A stretch of 64,000 nt of DNA, from NCBI GenBank assembly GCA_020442635.1, contig JAGRJR010000003.1, positions 1-64,000 on the forward strand, written 5' to 3'. Source of the DNA: Lysobacterales bacterium. Lineage in GTDB: Bacteria > Pseudomonadota > Gammaproteobacteria > Xanthomonadales > Marinicellaceae. A program made the translations under genes and the position numbers. The notes beneath the pieces are model-generated. The model was given only the letters and a program-made list of their open reading frames with translations. It was not told the DNA's origin and searched no databases. Positions 9,177 to 18,165 of the stretch are shown one piece after another; position 1 is the first letter of the stretch; every line of letters begins with the position of its first letter.

Positions 9177-11441
9177 ATGAAAGAAAAAAAATCTCAAGAT
9201 AACATACTAAAAATAACACCAGAGTTGAAAGAAAGAATCAATCAGGGTCGTATACTACCTCATGTTCATAAGCTATTTCTGAAAGGTCTCAAGCCAGCCA
9301 TCCAAGACTATTATAACAACCTAGATGACTCCTTGTTCGATATTGCAGAAAAAGCCGACAGCAATGAGCTACAGACTGAATACTTTGCAGCCATGCGTGA
9401 GGTAAGAAAGAAAAAAGAACTTATGGTTCGAAAGTTTTCTGAGAACATCCAGAATGCTTTCAAACAGTTCAAAAAAGGCGACTATGACTATTTCATAAAA
9501 CCGCAACCTAAAGATTCAGATGATTCATTTAGCCACTTGGCTTTGGTGGACGAACATGAACTAAACCAAAAGTTGGCTGTAACTAATATGATTGAAAAAA
9601 GCAATACTTATTTGCATCAACAATTATTTGCTTTTCAAAAAAGATTTACCCTATTGGCTGGCGGCAGCGAATTAGAATATGCGCAAATCCCGGCATCGCC
9701 ATCCGTCATCATTCAGTCATTTGCAAACACTTTCTCTCACCTAGAAATCACACCGAATGTTGAGCTCATTATGCTTAAACTTTTTGAGCGCAATCTGCTT
9801 CCCAATTTAAACCTTACCTATGATGATATCAACAATTACCTCAGAGAAGAAGGGGTTTACCCAAGCCTGAAATATAAGGTTGCCAGCCGCAGAAGCGCAA
9901 ATAATTCAATGACATCCAGTTCTTTGCCTGAAAATGAGGCTAAGCAATCTGTACCCGAACAAGTACTTCCGCACTATGAAGATGAAAACTTCCAGGTGAT
10001 CGCCAATGCCCTGAATAAGCGTCATTCAGGCTCACCCAATCCTCATCATAATTGGCCAATTTTTGAAGCAGCTTTAATAAGCAATATGCTCAATGTATTG
10101 CAAAATCAGGAACTGCAAAACCTGAATACACGACAGGATTCAATGACACCTACAGAAATCAAGGATCAATTGTTAAGCCAATTAAGAAGCAAGGCCGAAC
10201 AGGAACAGAAACAAGTCAATAAGCAAGATGAAGACATCATAGACTTAGTTGGAATGTTGTTTCAATTTTTGGTTGATGACAGAAACTTGCCTCATCGAAT
10301 TCAAGCCGTCTTGGCTAAGTTGCAAATTCCATATTTGCATTTTGCTTTAAAAGATCGGAAGTTATTTACCAATAAAAACAACCAAGCAAGAAAACTATTG
10401 GATACCTTAGCCCAGGCATCCGTTGGCTGGACAAAAGAGGGCGACAATAAAGGAAACTTTATAAACAAAGTTGAGCAAGTTGTTCAACAAGTACTAGAAA
10501 CAAGCTATGAAAATCTAGACTTTGCAGCTTTGGTTGAAGATTTTGAACAATTCCATCAAAAGCATACCAAACGCGTCAATATCATTGAAAAAAGGACATC
10601 AGAAAAAGCCTTAGGTCAGGAACGTATCCAGAAAGCCAAAGAAAATACCGCAGAAATATTACAAGCAAAAATGAAAAACTACAGTTTGCCTAAAACTGTA
10701 ACCGATATTTTATTGACTCCCTGGGCCAATGTTTTGACTTTGGCATATTTGAGACATGCAGATGAACCAGAGAAAATTGATGAATACGTCAATTTCATCA
10801 ACAAACTGATTTATGTCTCTGTAAAAAATAAGAAAAATCAGGCAACCAAAGCACAAATAAGTCATGTAATACATCAATTAAGCAACGGCTTGCGGCTAGT
10901 TGCTTTTGACGAACACAGTATCAAACAACAAAGTAAAGAACTGTACCAACAACTGCTCAGTATCAATGGCATAGATCCAAACTCTTCGGCAGAAGATCAT
11001 GAATTTATATTACCTCAAGAAGCTTTCAAGGTAGACGAAAGCAGCGATGAAGACAAACCTGAAATAGTCCACTTTATTGCTGACAAGAAAATCAACCGAC
11101 TGGAGCCTGAAGTTGAGCATATAGAAGATGTTTTCTATCAAGAAGCTACAAAAATGACTCCTGGTGACTGGATAGAATATGTGGCTGACAAAGAAGAAGA
11201 TGTTATCAGAGCTAAACTTTCATGGATCAGCCCAATCAGTCAAAAATTATTATTTGTTAACGCACGTGGTGTCAAAGTTACAGACAAAAGCCTGGATGAA
11301 CTGGCTTACGATTTACGCCATAAAATTGCAGTTATATTACAGCAAATACCTATTTTTGACCGAGCAATGACTGCGATTGCAAAACAAGTGACAGAAGAAA
11401 CCCAAAAAAATGAAACAACCAAAGTCACTTCAAGCAGCTAA
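9177..11441 (+). CDS. DUF1631 family protein with a C-terminal PilZ-like region
   Basis: A 754-residue cytoplasmic protein, mostly helical and charged. Its opening (RINQGRILPHVHKLFLKGLKPAIQDYY) and the later VEQVVQQVLETSY and VDDRNLPHRIQAVLAKLQIPYL segments fit the DUF1631 family, found in Pseudomonas and other gammaproteobacteria and of unclear function. The last 130 residues (MTPGDWIEYVADKEEDVIRAKLSWISPISQKLLFVNARG) look like a small beta-barrel of the kind often linked to PilZ domains, but I do not see a clear RxxxR c-di-GMP motif. It stands alone on the plus strand, converging on folD, with no clear terminator between them. Confidence 0.8.
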   Translation: MKEKKSQDNILKITPELKERINQGRILPHVHKLFLKGLKPAIQDYYNNLDDSLFDIAEKADSNELQTEYFAAMREVRKKKELMVRKFSENIQNAFKQFKKGDYDYFIKPQPKDSDDSFSHLALVDEHELNQKLAVTNMIEKSNTYLHQQLFAFQKRFTLLAGGSELEYAQIPASPSVIIQSFANTFSHLEITPNVELIMLKLFERNLLPNLNLTYDDINNYLREEGVYPSLKYKVASRRSANNSMTSSSLPENEAKQSVPEQVLPHYEDENFQVIANALNKRHSGSPNPHHNWPIFEAALISNMLNVLQNQELQNLNTRQDSMTPTEIKDQLLSQLRSKAEQEQKQVNKQDEDIIDLVGMLFQFLVDDRNLPHRIQAVLAKLQIPYLHFALKDRKLFTNKNNQARKLLDTLAQASVGWTKEGDNKGNFINKVEQVVQQVLETSYENLDFAALVEDFEQFHQKHTKRVNIIEKRTSEKALGQERIQKAKENTAEILQAKMKNYSLPKTVTDILLTPWANVLTLAYLRHADEPEKIDEYVNFINKLIYVSVKNKKNQATKAQISHVIHQLSNGLRLVAFDEHSIKQQSKELYQQLLSINGIDPNSSAEDHEFILPQEAFKVDESSDEDKPEIVHFIADKKINRLEPEVEHIEDVFYQEATKMTPGDWIEYVADKEEDVIRAKLSWISPISQKLLFVNARGVKVTDKSLDELAYDLRHKIAVILQQIPIFDRAMTAIAKQVTEETQKNETTKVTSSS

Positions 11442-11516
11442 AGAACAATCCTGACTGACTATTGATCAAAAGAACCTTGTGCTCAAATCGTAGATTAAAC
11501 AATGAACACTAAATAC

Positions 11517-12362
11517 CTATAAACTGGCTTCGTAAGTATTTTGCATCAAAGTAGCTACAGTCATTGGACCGATACCACCAGGAACGGGCGTTATCCAGCT
11601 GGCTTTCTGTGAGGCCACTGCAAAATCCACATCCCCACAAAGCGAACCATCATCTAAACGGTTAATACCTACATCAATAACAATAGCTCCTTCCTTAACC
11701 CAATTAGCATCAACAATATTTGGATTTCCTACTGCAACACAAAGCAAATCTGCCTGTTTCACATGTTCAACCAGTTTTTTTGTGAAGCGATGACAAATAG
11801 TCACTGTGGCACCTGCAAACAAAAATTCCAACATCATTGGCCGACCAACAATGTTAGATGCACCAACCACCACACAATGCATGCCTTTAGGATCAATGCC
11901 ATAATGATGCAATAACGTCATAACACCACGGGGCGTACAAGGACGTAATCCAGGTTGTCTCAAGGCTAAATGACCAACATTTCTGGCATGAAAACCATCA
12001 ACATCCTTATCCGGATTAATGCGATTGGTCACTTCGGTTTCATCAATATGCTCAGGCAGAGGTAATTGCACCAAAATACCATGGATATCTTCATCGCGAT
12101 TCAACTCATCTATCAGTTCATACAATGCCACAGCCGAGGTTTGTCTTGGTAAAAAATGTGCTTTAGAGTTGATACCAGTTCTTTCACAAGCCTTAATTTT
12201 ATTGTTCACATAAACTTTAGATGCCACATCGTTACCAACTAACACCACAGCCAGACCAGGTGGCTTATGACCGGCTTCTACCCTGCTTTTGATTTTGGCC
12301 GCAATGCTGTCCTGTAATTCACGAGAAACCAGTTTGCCGTTGAGAATTTGATGTGTTGTCAT
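11517..12362 (-). CDS. folD: Bifunctional methylene-THF dehydrogenase / methenyl-THF cyclohydrolase
   Basis: FolD interconverts 5,10-methylene-THF and 10-formyl-THF, using NADP, in one-carbon metabolism. The 281-residue length is typical. Visible motifs are YVNNKIKACERTGI with the catalytic Y51/K55 pair, VQLPLPEHID, DVDGFHARNVG, PCTPRGVMTLL, and the nucleotide-binding GASNIVGRPM and TPVPGGIGPMTVA. It starts 4 bp after the upstream rhodanese-ThiF gene and appears to be the last gene of the yfgM-bamB-der-moeA unit. Confidence 0.96.
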   Translation of the reverse strand: MTTHQILNGKLVSRELQDSIAAKIKSRVEAGHKPPGLAVVLVGNDVASKVYVNNKIKACERTGINSKAHFLPRQTSAVALYELIDELNRDEDIHGILVQLPLPEHIDETEVTNRINPDKDVDGFHARNVGHLALRQPGLRPCTPRGVMTLLHHYGIDPKGMHCVVVGASNIVGRPMMLEFLFAGATVTICHRFTKKLVEHVKQADLLCVAVGNPNIVDANWVKEGAIVIDVGINRLDDGSLCGDVDFAVASQKASWITPVPGGIGPMTVATLMQNTYEASL

Positions 12363-12366
12363 ATGA

Positions 12367-13413
12367 TCACCGATGCGGACATTGTAAATCAGCTGGGTAT
12401 TTTAACATTTTAAAACGATGAGTCAGCACATTATAACTAAGCAACTGTCGCTGTAAACAGTCACCCAAACCCACCAGATACTTAATTGCCTCTGTTACCT
12501 GTAACAAGGCAGCCAAACCTGTTACCACACCCAAAACACCTTCTGTTTCACAATTTGCTGTCAGAACACTATTGGAATTAGGATAAAGACAACGCAAACA
12601 AATGTCCTCTGGATAAGCCCCCAATATAGCTATTTGCAATTCAAAACCACTGACCGCCGCAAAGACCCAAGGTTTGCTATTAGCCAGACAGTAATCATTA
12701 ATCAGAAAACGTGTTTCAAAATTATCAGTGCCATCAATGATGAAATCCACATTAGTTAAAAGTGCATTAACATTATCTGCCACCAACCTGGCTGTATGTG
12801 CCTTGAGCTGACATGTCGAATTGTGTGAAACCAACTTACTCCTCGCTCGTGTCGCCTTATTAAGCCCCACATCTGCTTCAGAATACAGTATTTGTCGATG
12901 CAAATTTTCCAAAACCACCTGATCATCATCAATCAAGGTGATTTTCCCGACTCCTGCAGCCACCAAATACAACAAGGCCGGCGAGCCCAAACCACCAGCA
13001 CCAACAACCGCAATATGAGCAGCGGCCAACTTTTGCTGTGCTGATTTTCCAAAACCTGGAAGTTTTATTTGCTGTGAATAACGACTGTACCAATCAATTT
13101 TTTCATTGGCTACCGTGGGCAGCCCAGCCACCTGCCAGTCATCAAAACCACCAGTTATTGACAAGAATGGTGCCCCCAGAAGCTCTGCCAATTGTTGTGA
13201 CTTATGCCCATTTTTACAAAGTAAAAACACCTGATGATATTGCTCTTTTAGAGCATCGGCATGTTGAAGAAGCTGTTGATTTGAAAATTTTTTTGCACCA
13301 GGCACCATACTTTCTGTACCTGATCTGATATCAATGATAACGTGATTTTTAGTGGTCTTATTTGACTCAATAAGTTTATAAACTTGAAGCGGGGTCATCA
13401 CAACAGCCGCCAT
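12367..13413 (-). CDS. Rhodanese-ThiF/MoeB fusion (E1-like adenylyltransferase)
   Basis: About 348 residues with two domains in an unusual order. Residues 10-105 look like a rhodanese domain (HVIIDIRSGTESMVPGA; active-site loop CKNGHKS with C66; GGFDDW). Residues 110-345 are a ThiF/MoeB domain (GAGGLGSPALLYLVAAGVG at 138-156, IDDDQV, NLHRQILY, DGTDNFETRFLIND). Such enzymes adenylate the C-terminal glycine of MoaD or ThiS and can hand over sulfur. Known MoeZ/MOCS3 proteins carry rhodanese at the C-terminus. The first zinc pair is present (CLRC), but the C-terminal pair is reduced to CPHR at the very end. ATG 13413 overlaps the moeA stop (TGATG); a TTG one codon earlier is less likely. Confidence 0.85.
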   Translation of the reverse strand: MAAVVMTPLQVYKLIESNKTTKNHVIIDIRSGTESMVPGAKKFSNQQLLQHADALKEQYHQVFLLCKNGHKSQQLAELLGAPFLSITGGFDDWQVAGLPTVANEKIDWYSRYSQQIKLPGFGKSAQQKLAAAHIAVVGAGGLGSPALLYLVAAGVGKITLIDDDQVVLENLHRQILYSEADVGLNKATRARSKLVSHNSTCQLKAHTARLVADNVNALLTNVDFIIDGTDNFETRFLINDYCLANSKPWVFAAVSGFELQIAILGAYPEDICLRCLYPNSNSVLTANCETEGVLGVVTGLAALLQVTEAIKYLVGLGDCLQRQLLSYNVLTHRFKMLKYPADLQCPHR

Positions 13414-14684
13414 CAAAACAGCTGATTAAAAGGTTGAATCACCACAATTTGTCCACGTTTAAATTCCAACTGAGACTCATTCATCACAATCAGACAATTG
13501 GCCTCTGAAAGCGATTTGACACGACTGGACTGTTGATCGCCACAGACCATCACCTCAAGACCTCCTTTGGCGTTGACTGTATAAAAGCCGCGGACAAATT
13601 CCCTCTTCATGTGTGGTTTGACTAAATCTTGTAATATTTCAGCACGCCAACAAAGCAACGACTGATTCTCAGCTTTGAACAAACCTAGCAAGACAGGATA
13701 AATGAATTCAAAGCAAGTGACAAAAGCTGAAACAGGATTACCTGGCAATCCAAAATACAAAGCCTCCCCCAACTTACCAAATAACAAAGGGAAGCCAGGT
13801 TTAATCAAACATTTATGGAATAAAACCGTCCCAGTTGAAGCAAAAACTTTCGGTAACAAGTCACGATCCCCCATCGAAACCCCGCCAGCAGTAACCACCA
13901 AATCATAAGACTGCTGGGAAAGTGTATTAAACCGCTGGGTTACTTCAGTTATGTCATCCTGTAAAACCGGCAACAAACTTACTTCGCATCCCATTTGTTG
14001 TAACAACCCCATGAGCATGAAAGAAATTGAGTCATAGACCTGGCCTGCTGACAGCATTTCGGGGGTTATTTGGCCTGCTTTGACCAATTCATTACCCGTC
14101 ATAATTAATGCCACCTTGGGTTTTTTATAAACTGCCAACTGATGTAAACCCACCGAGCTCAACAGCCCTAAATCAGCTGCTGTGATTTTATGACTGGTTT
14201 TAAGTAAAATTTGTCCCTGCTTAATATCTGAACCTGTTTTCCTTACATGTTGTGCTTTTTTTACTGGTTGACTGAATTGAATGGTTTCACCATCACAAAT
14301 GACATGCTCTTTCATTACTACAGTATCAGTGACTTCGGGCAACAGCGCCCCAGTCATAACAGGTACTGCAAACAACCCTGATTTTAAATCGTTGATTTTT
14401 GCCAGTCCTTCACCAGCAAATTGTGGTTCAGTTATCTTGAACTTGCCATCTTGATGATCACTGTAAACGTCAAATTTAATGGCATAACCATCCATTCGAG
14501 AGCAATCAAAAGTCGGCACCTGAATAGGTGATTGTAAATTACTGGCAAGGATGCGATGCAAAGCCTGGTCAATTTCAATCGTTTCAGTTTTTAAAACCTG
14601 ATTGCAAACCTGTTGTTGGATAATCTTACTGGCATGGCTGAAACTGATGGCGTAAGGGTAGTTTTTTTCAGTCATGTGATTCAT
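13413..14684 (-). CDS. moeA: Molybdopterin molybdotransferase MoeA
   Basis: MoeA inserts molybdate into adenylated molybdopterin to give Moco. The 423-residue protein shows the expected order: FDCSRMDGYAIK in domain 1, GSDIKQGQILL, a MoCF-type core with VALIMTGNELV and VTAGGVSMGDRD, then the family hallmark FGLPGNPVSAFVTCFEF and a C-terminal beta domain. It overlaps the end of der by 8 or 17 bp, depending on whether ATG 14675 (MTEK) or 14684 (MNHMTEK) is used. It overlaps the following rhodanese-ThiF gene by one base. Pairing MoeA with a MoeB-like activator supports a Moco role for both. Confidence 0.94.
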   Translation of the reverse strand: MNHMTEKNYPYAISFSHASKIIQQQVCNQVLKTETIEIDQALHRILASNLQSPIQVPTFDCSRMDGYAIKFDVYSDHQDGKFKITEPQFAGEGLAKINDLKSGLFAVPVMTGALLPEVTDTVVMKEHVICDGETIQFSQPVKKAQHVRKTGSDIKQGQILLKTSHKITAADLGLLSSVGLHQLAVYKKPKVALIMTGNELVKAGQITPEMLSAGQVYDSISFMLMGLLQQMGCEVSLLPVLQDDITEVTQRFNTLSQQSYDLVVTAGGVSMGDRDLLPKVFASTGTVLFHKCLIKPGFPLLFGKLGEALYFGLPGNPVSAFVTCFEFIYPVLLGLFKAENQSLLCWRAEILQDLVKPHMKREFVRGFYTVNAKGGLEVMVCGDQQSSRVKSLSEANCLIVMNESQLEFKRGQIVVIQPFNQLF

Positions 14685-16074
14685 GTTTATGCTTCACATT
14701 ATGTGGCTGTTTCCTTCGTGATGGAAACTCTTTGCCTGGATGCTTTTTGTCTTTATATGGATTTTTACCATCACGAAATGACATCACAATCGGCACCCCT
14801 TTTAAATTGAAAGCTTTTCTAAAACAATTTTCCAGATAACGTTTATAACTGTCTGGTAGTTTAGTGGTGCGTTTGCCATGCACGATAATACGCATGGGAT
14901 GATTACCTCCCGAATGGGCAAACTTCAATTGGGAACTTAAACCTTGAACCAGAGGTGGTTGATGAGCCTTATAAGCTTCGTTCAACACATTCGTTAATTG
15001 ATTGGCAGTTAGCTCAGCATCGGCCTTTTCCATCAACAAATCAATCCGTTCCATCAAGACCCGCAAGCCGGAACCATGCAATGCTGAAGTGAATAACAAC
15101 GGTACCCATTCAAAAGCCTGCATTTTTAAATGCAACTTTTCTTTGACATAACTGCGGTGTTCTTCGCTCAAATGATCCCATTTATTAACCACCAAAATTA
15201 CTGGTTTAGCGTGATGAACAGCCAAACCCAATAAATGCAGGTCCTGGTCAGTAATACCTTCTTGTGCGTCAATCATCACCACACAAATTTGGGCCAATTT
15301 GATGGATTCTATGGTTTTTAGAATGCTGAACTTCTCTATGCCTTCATCAATTTTTGAACGCTTTCTTACCCCGGCAGTATCAATCAAGGTATAAGGCATG
15401 TCATCCCAAATCAAGGGTAGACTGATACTGTCACGAGTGGTTCCAGGCATATCAAAAGCCAAAACTCGATCTTCCCGCAATAACCGGTTGACCAAAGTAG
15501 ATTTACCGACATTAGGTCTGCCAACAATAGCAATTTTGGGGCCGTGATCTTCAATGAGTTTTTTTGAAAATTCAACTTCAGCTTTTCTAAAAAAATCATT
15601 CAGTTGATTCTTCAGTTCAAGCAAACCTTTGCGGTGTGCTGCGCTGACCGAAAACATCTGTTCAATACCTAATTGATAAAATTCAGCCAAAGCCATTTCA
15701 TCAACCTGCCCTTCTGCTTTGTTTGCCAATAAGATGATAGGTTTTGCAGTGTGCCTAATTCTCTTTAGAATTTTTTCATCATCACCGACCAAACCATCTC
15801 TGGCACTAACCACGAACAATACCAAATCAGCTTCATCAATTGCTGTCAGGATTTGTTGATCCATCAACTGGGTTAATTGCCCTTCATCACCCAACATACC
15901 ACCGGTGTCAATCAGTGAGGCCTGAAAATCAGCTAACTCTATTTCACCGTATTGTCGGTCACGGGTCAAACCTGGCAAATCCGCAACCAAAGCATTACGC
16001 GTATTGGTTAAGGCGTTAAATAAAGTGGATTTGCCTACATTGGGTCGTCCAACAACTGCGATAACTGGCAACAT
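14668..16074 (-). CDS. der: Ribosome-associated GTPase Der (EngA)
   Basis: Der is an essential tandem GTPase acting in 50S ribosome assembly. The 468-residue protein has two G domains and a C-terminal KH-like domain. G domain 1 has GRPNVGKSTLFNALT, DLPGLTRDRQYGE and DTGG. G domain 2 has GRPNVGKSTLVNRLL, DMPGTTRDSI, DTAG and NKWD. The G4 motif of domain 1 reads NKAEG rather than NKxD, a variant I recall from alphaproteobacterial Der proteins. The basic tail (KKHPGKEFPSRRKQPHNVKHKHESHD) is typical. The gene follows bamB, as in E. coli. Confidence 0.96.
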   Translation of the reverse strand: MLPVIAVVGRPNVGKSTLFNALTNTRNALVADLPGLTRDRQYGEIELADFQASLIDTGGMLGDEGQLTQLMDQQILTAIDEADLVLFVVSARDGLVGDDEKILKRIRHTAKPIILLANKAEGQVDEMALAEFYQLGIEQMFSVSAAHRKGLLELKNQLNDFFRKAEVEFSKKLIEDHGPKIAIVGRPNVGKSTLVNRLLREDRVLAFDMPGTTRDSISLPLIWDDMPYTLIDTAGVRKRSKIDEGIEKFSILKTIESIKLAQICVVMIDAQEGITDQDLHLLGLAVHHAKPVILVVNKWDHLSEEHRSYVKEKLHLKMQAFEWVPLLFTSALHGSGLRVLMERIDLLMEKADAELTANQLTNVLNEAYKAHQPPLVQGLSSQLKFAHSGGNHPMRIIVHGKRTTKLPDSYKRYLENCFRKAFNLKGVPIVMSFRDGKNPYKDKKHPGKEFPSRRKQPHNVKHKHESHD

Positions 16075-16091
16075 GACCTGACATTAATGAT

Positions 16092-17225
16092 TTACTTTGT
16101 GTACCTGATGGCCATGATTTGTCCATCATAATTGTAGGTATAGAAGGTATCTCCTATCACCACAGGCGCACCGTATAAACGGTCACCACCAGTCCTGATG
16201 CGGTTAATCAATTCACCTTTAACACCATCAATCACATGTAGATAACCCTCAAAATCACCTACCAATAAATCACCTAGGTAGTAACTTGGTCGGGTTAAAT
16301 TGCGGTTTAACAACTGATCCTGACTCCACCCCCTGGAACCATCCATGCGATTAAGTTCATGAACAATAGATTGATTATCTGACAAATACAATGAACGTCT
16401 TGAAACAGTCACACCTGTGACTGATCCTATATTCTGACTCCAGAGCACTCTACCTGACTCTGTAGCAACGGACATGGTTTTGTCTGCGGCACTAGATAAA
16501 TACAAATCTGTAGCGACCACAGCAATATCACCATCAATATCAGCAATTCGATCAATTTCAGTTTTTCCCTGTCTATTGATAACATTTTGCTGCCACAATA
16601 CTGTACCATCGATGATATTGAGGGCTGCCACTTTGCCGTTGTCAAATCCAATATAGATACGACCACCTTTGGCGATGGGTTTACTGTTGCCTCGAATGGT
16701 TAAATTGGGAATATTAGTATCAAATACCCATTCACGTTCTCCAGTTTGAATTGAAAACCCATAAACACGCCCATCCTGGGTACGTACCACCACCTTATTA
16801 CGGTCAATCACAGGAGGACTGAGTACTTCGGAAGTTACATTGGTCTCCCACAACTGGGTTCCGGTATCAATATCCAAAGCAATCACTTTGCCCTCAGGAC
16901 CTCCAAGAACCAATAAAGTGTCACCAATACCAGGACCTGCGCTGATTTCAACTTCCAGATTGACTTTCCAATTCACTTTGCCAGTTTTGGCATCAAAACT
17001 GACCACTTCACCAGGCTGCGAAGCCACATAAAGATTACCATTATTTTCAGCCGGAATCAGTTGATAACCATAGGCATCATCAGCCTCCTTCAATTGATGT
17101 TTCCACAATACAGTGAAACGGCCTATTTCACTGATGTCATTCAATTCACTGGGCTTGGTTTCTTCATTTTTATTACCACAAGCAGCTAATAAAAAAACCA
17201 TCAGTAATAAGGTATATCTTTTCAT
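16092..17225 (-). CDS. bamB: Outer-membrane assembly lipoprotein BamB
   Basis: BamB is the beta-propeller lipoprotein of the BAM complex that inserts outer-membrane proteins. The 377-residue protein has a lipoprotein signal (MKRYTLLLMVFLLAACGNK, lipobox LAAC, Cys16). Repeated PQQ-type blades follow, for example GNLYVASQPGEVVSFDAKTG, EGKVIALDIDTGTQLWE, DGRVYGFSIQTGEREWVFD, NGKVAALNIIDGTVLWQ and EGYLHVIDGVKGELI. It lies 12 bp downstream of yfgM and 17 bp upstream of der, which is the conserved gammaproteobacterial order. Confidence 0.95.
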   Translation of the reverse strand: MKRYTLLLMVFLLAACGNKNEETKPSELNDISEIGRFTVLWKHQLKEADDAYGYQLIPAENNGNLYVASQPGEVVSFDAKTGKVNWKVNLEVEISAGPGIGDTLLVLGGPEGKVIALDIDTGTQLWETNVTSEVLSPPVIDRNKVVVRTQDGRVYGFSIQTGEREWVFDTNIPNLTIRGNSKPIAKGGRIYIGFDNGKVAALNIIDGTVLWQQNVINRQGKTEIDRIADIDGDIAVVATDLYLSSAADKTMSVATESGRVLWSQNIGSVTGVTVSRRSLYLSDNQSIVHELNRMDGSRGWSQDQLLNRNLTRPSYYLGDLLVGDFEGYLHVIDGVKGELINRIRTGGDRLYGAPVVIGDTFYTYNYDGQIMAIRYTK

Positions 17226-17237
17226 GGTGACCTCTGT

Positions 17238-17873
17238 TTATTCAGCTGCTTTTACGTCAGCAAGTTTCATTTCAACGATTTGACGTCCTGAGTATCCCTC
17301 ACCTTCATTCAAGGCCAACTGATAAGCATCCTTGGCTTTAGCTAATTCACCCTGAGCCAAATGCACATCACCGGTAATTTCTTCAACAATGGTTTGGTAG
17401 GCTTTGGATTGAACCAGGTTTAATTGTGCCAAAGCATTGACAAAGTCACCATCAGCCACCAACAATCTGGCCAGCCTCAAGCGTGCCATTTCAGCAATTG
17501 CCTTATCCGGTTTGGCATCAATGACTGCTTTATACTGAGCTTTGGCAGCTGCCATGTCATCTTTTTTCACCAACTCGCCAGCAGCCATCATTCTGGCTTT
17601 TATCGCGTAAATGTTGTTACCAAATTTCTCAGTATATTCTGCAATCATTTTATCAGCTTCAGCCACTTCACCCAAGGACAAAACCTGTTCCATTTGAACA
17701 AAGTCATTAGCTGCAGTATACGACTTTTCTTGTTGGGCCAATTGCCATTTGCCATAACCCCAAAGTCCACCAATACCCAAAGCAATACCAGCGGCAATGG
17801 TTAGCCAATTATTGCTTAACCATTCCTTGACCGCTCGTTCTTGTTCAAAATCATCTAATTCTTCAAATGCCAT
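17238..17873 (-). CDS. yfgM: YfgM family TPR protein, SecYEG-associated
   Basis: YfgM is a single-pass inner-membrane protein with a periplasmic TPR domain, linked in E. coli to the SecYEG translocon and periplasmic chaperones. The start is set at ATG 17873 (MAFEELDDFEQERAVKEWL), which matches family N-termini; the longer open frame upstream adds 39 residues of non-coding character. One membrane segment follows (WLTIAAGIALGIGGLWGYG). Helical repeats come next (ARMMAAGELVKKDDMAAAKAQY, MARLRLARLLVADGDFVNAL, GDVHLAQGELAKAKDAYQLAL). The total is 211 residues, near the usual length. It heads the bamB-der unit. Confidence 0.92.
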   Translation of the reverse strand: MAFEELDDFEQERAVKEWLSNNWLTIAAGIALGIGGLWGYGKWQLAQQEKSYTAANDFVQMEQVLSLGEVAEADKMIAEYTEKFGNNIYAIKARMMAAGELVKKDDMAAAKAQYKAVIDAKPDKAIAEMARLRLARLLVADGDFVNALAQLNLVQSKAYQTIVEEITGDVHLAQGELAKAKDAYQLALNEGEGYSGRQIVEMKLADVKAAE

Positions 17874-17976
17874 ATTAATTGTTCCAATGGTAATCTGTTT
17901 ACGAAAGCAGGCTATTTTACATGATGAGTTGTAAAATTTCATCAAGCCTTTTTTGCTATCGCAATGAAAATTGCGC

Positions 17977-18010
17977 AAAAAAAAAGCCACTTATAAAAAG
18001 CAGCTTTTTT
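17977..18010 (-). terminator. Terminator of the tRNA-Asn transcript
   Basis: On the minus strand, AAAAAGC at the 5' side pairs with GCTTTTT at the 3' side across a small internal mismatch. An inner CTT/AAG pair closes a short loop, and a long T run follows. It begins right behind the CCA end of the tRNA and lies before the yfgM start, so it would end the tRNA transcript. Confidence 0.7.
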
Positions 18011-18017
18011 ATGTGTT

Positions 18018-18093
18018 TGGCTCCCCGGGACGGGCTTGAACCGCCGACCTAGTGATTAACAGTCACCCGCTCTACCGACTGAGCTACCGGGGA
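18018..18093 (-). tRNA. tRNA-Asn (GTT anticodon)
   Basis: The reverse strand folds as a full cloverleaf. The acceptor stem is TCCCCGG with CCGGGGA, the discriminator base is G and CCA is encoded (18018-18020). The D arm is GCTC...GAGC. The anticodon stem GGTGA/TCACT closes the loop CTGTTAA with anticodon GTT. The T arm is GGCGG-TTCAAGC-CCGTC with one G-T pair. It is a single-copy tRNA in this window, between trmJ and yfgM. No integrated element is seen next to it. Confidence 0.97.
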
Positions 18094-18165
18094 AAATTGT
18101 AACGACTTGCGTTAACAAGAATTGCGCATTTTACAGTTAACCAAACAACTGTCAAGCAATTAAAT

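Noticed and set aside
18018-18093. tRNA-Asn as an attachment site of an integrated element
   Set aside because: Flanking genes are ordinary core genes and no integrase or direct repeat of the tRNA end is visible.
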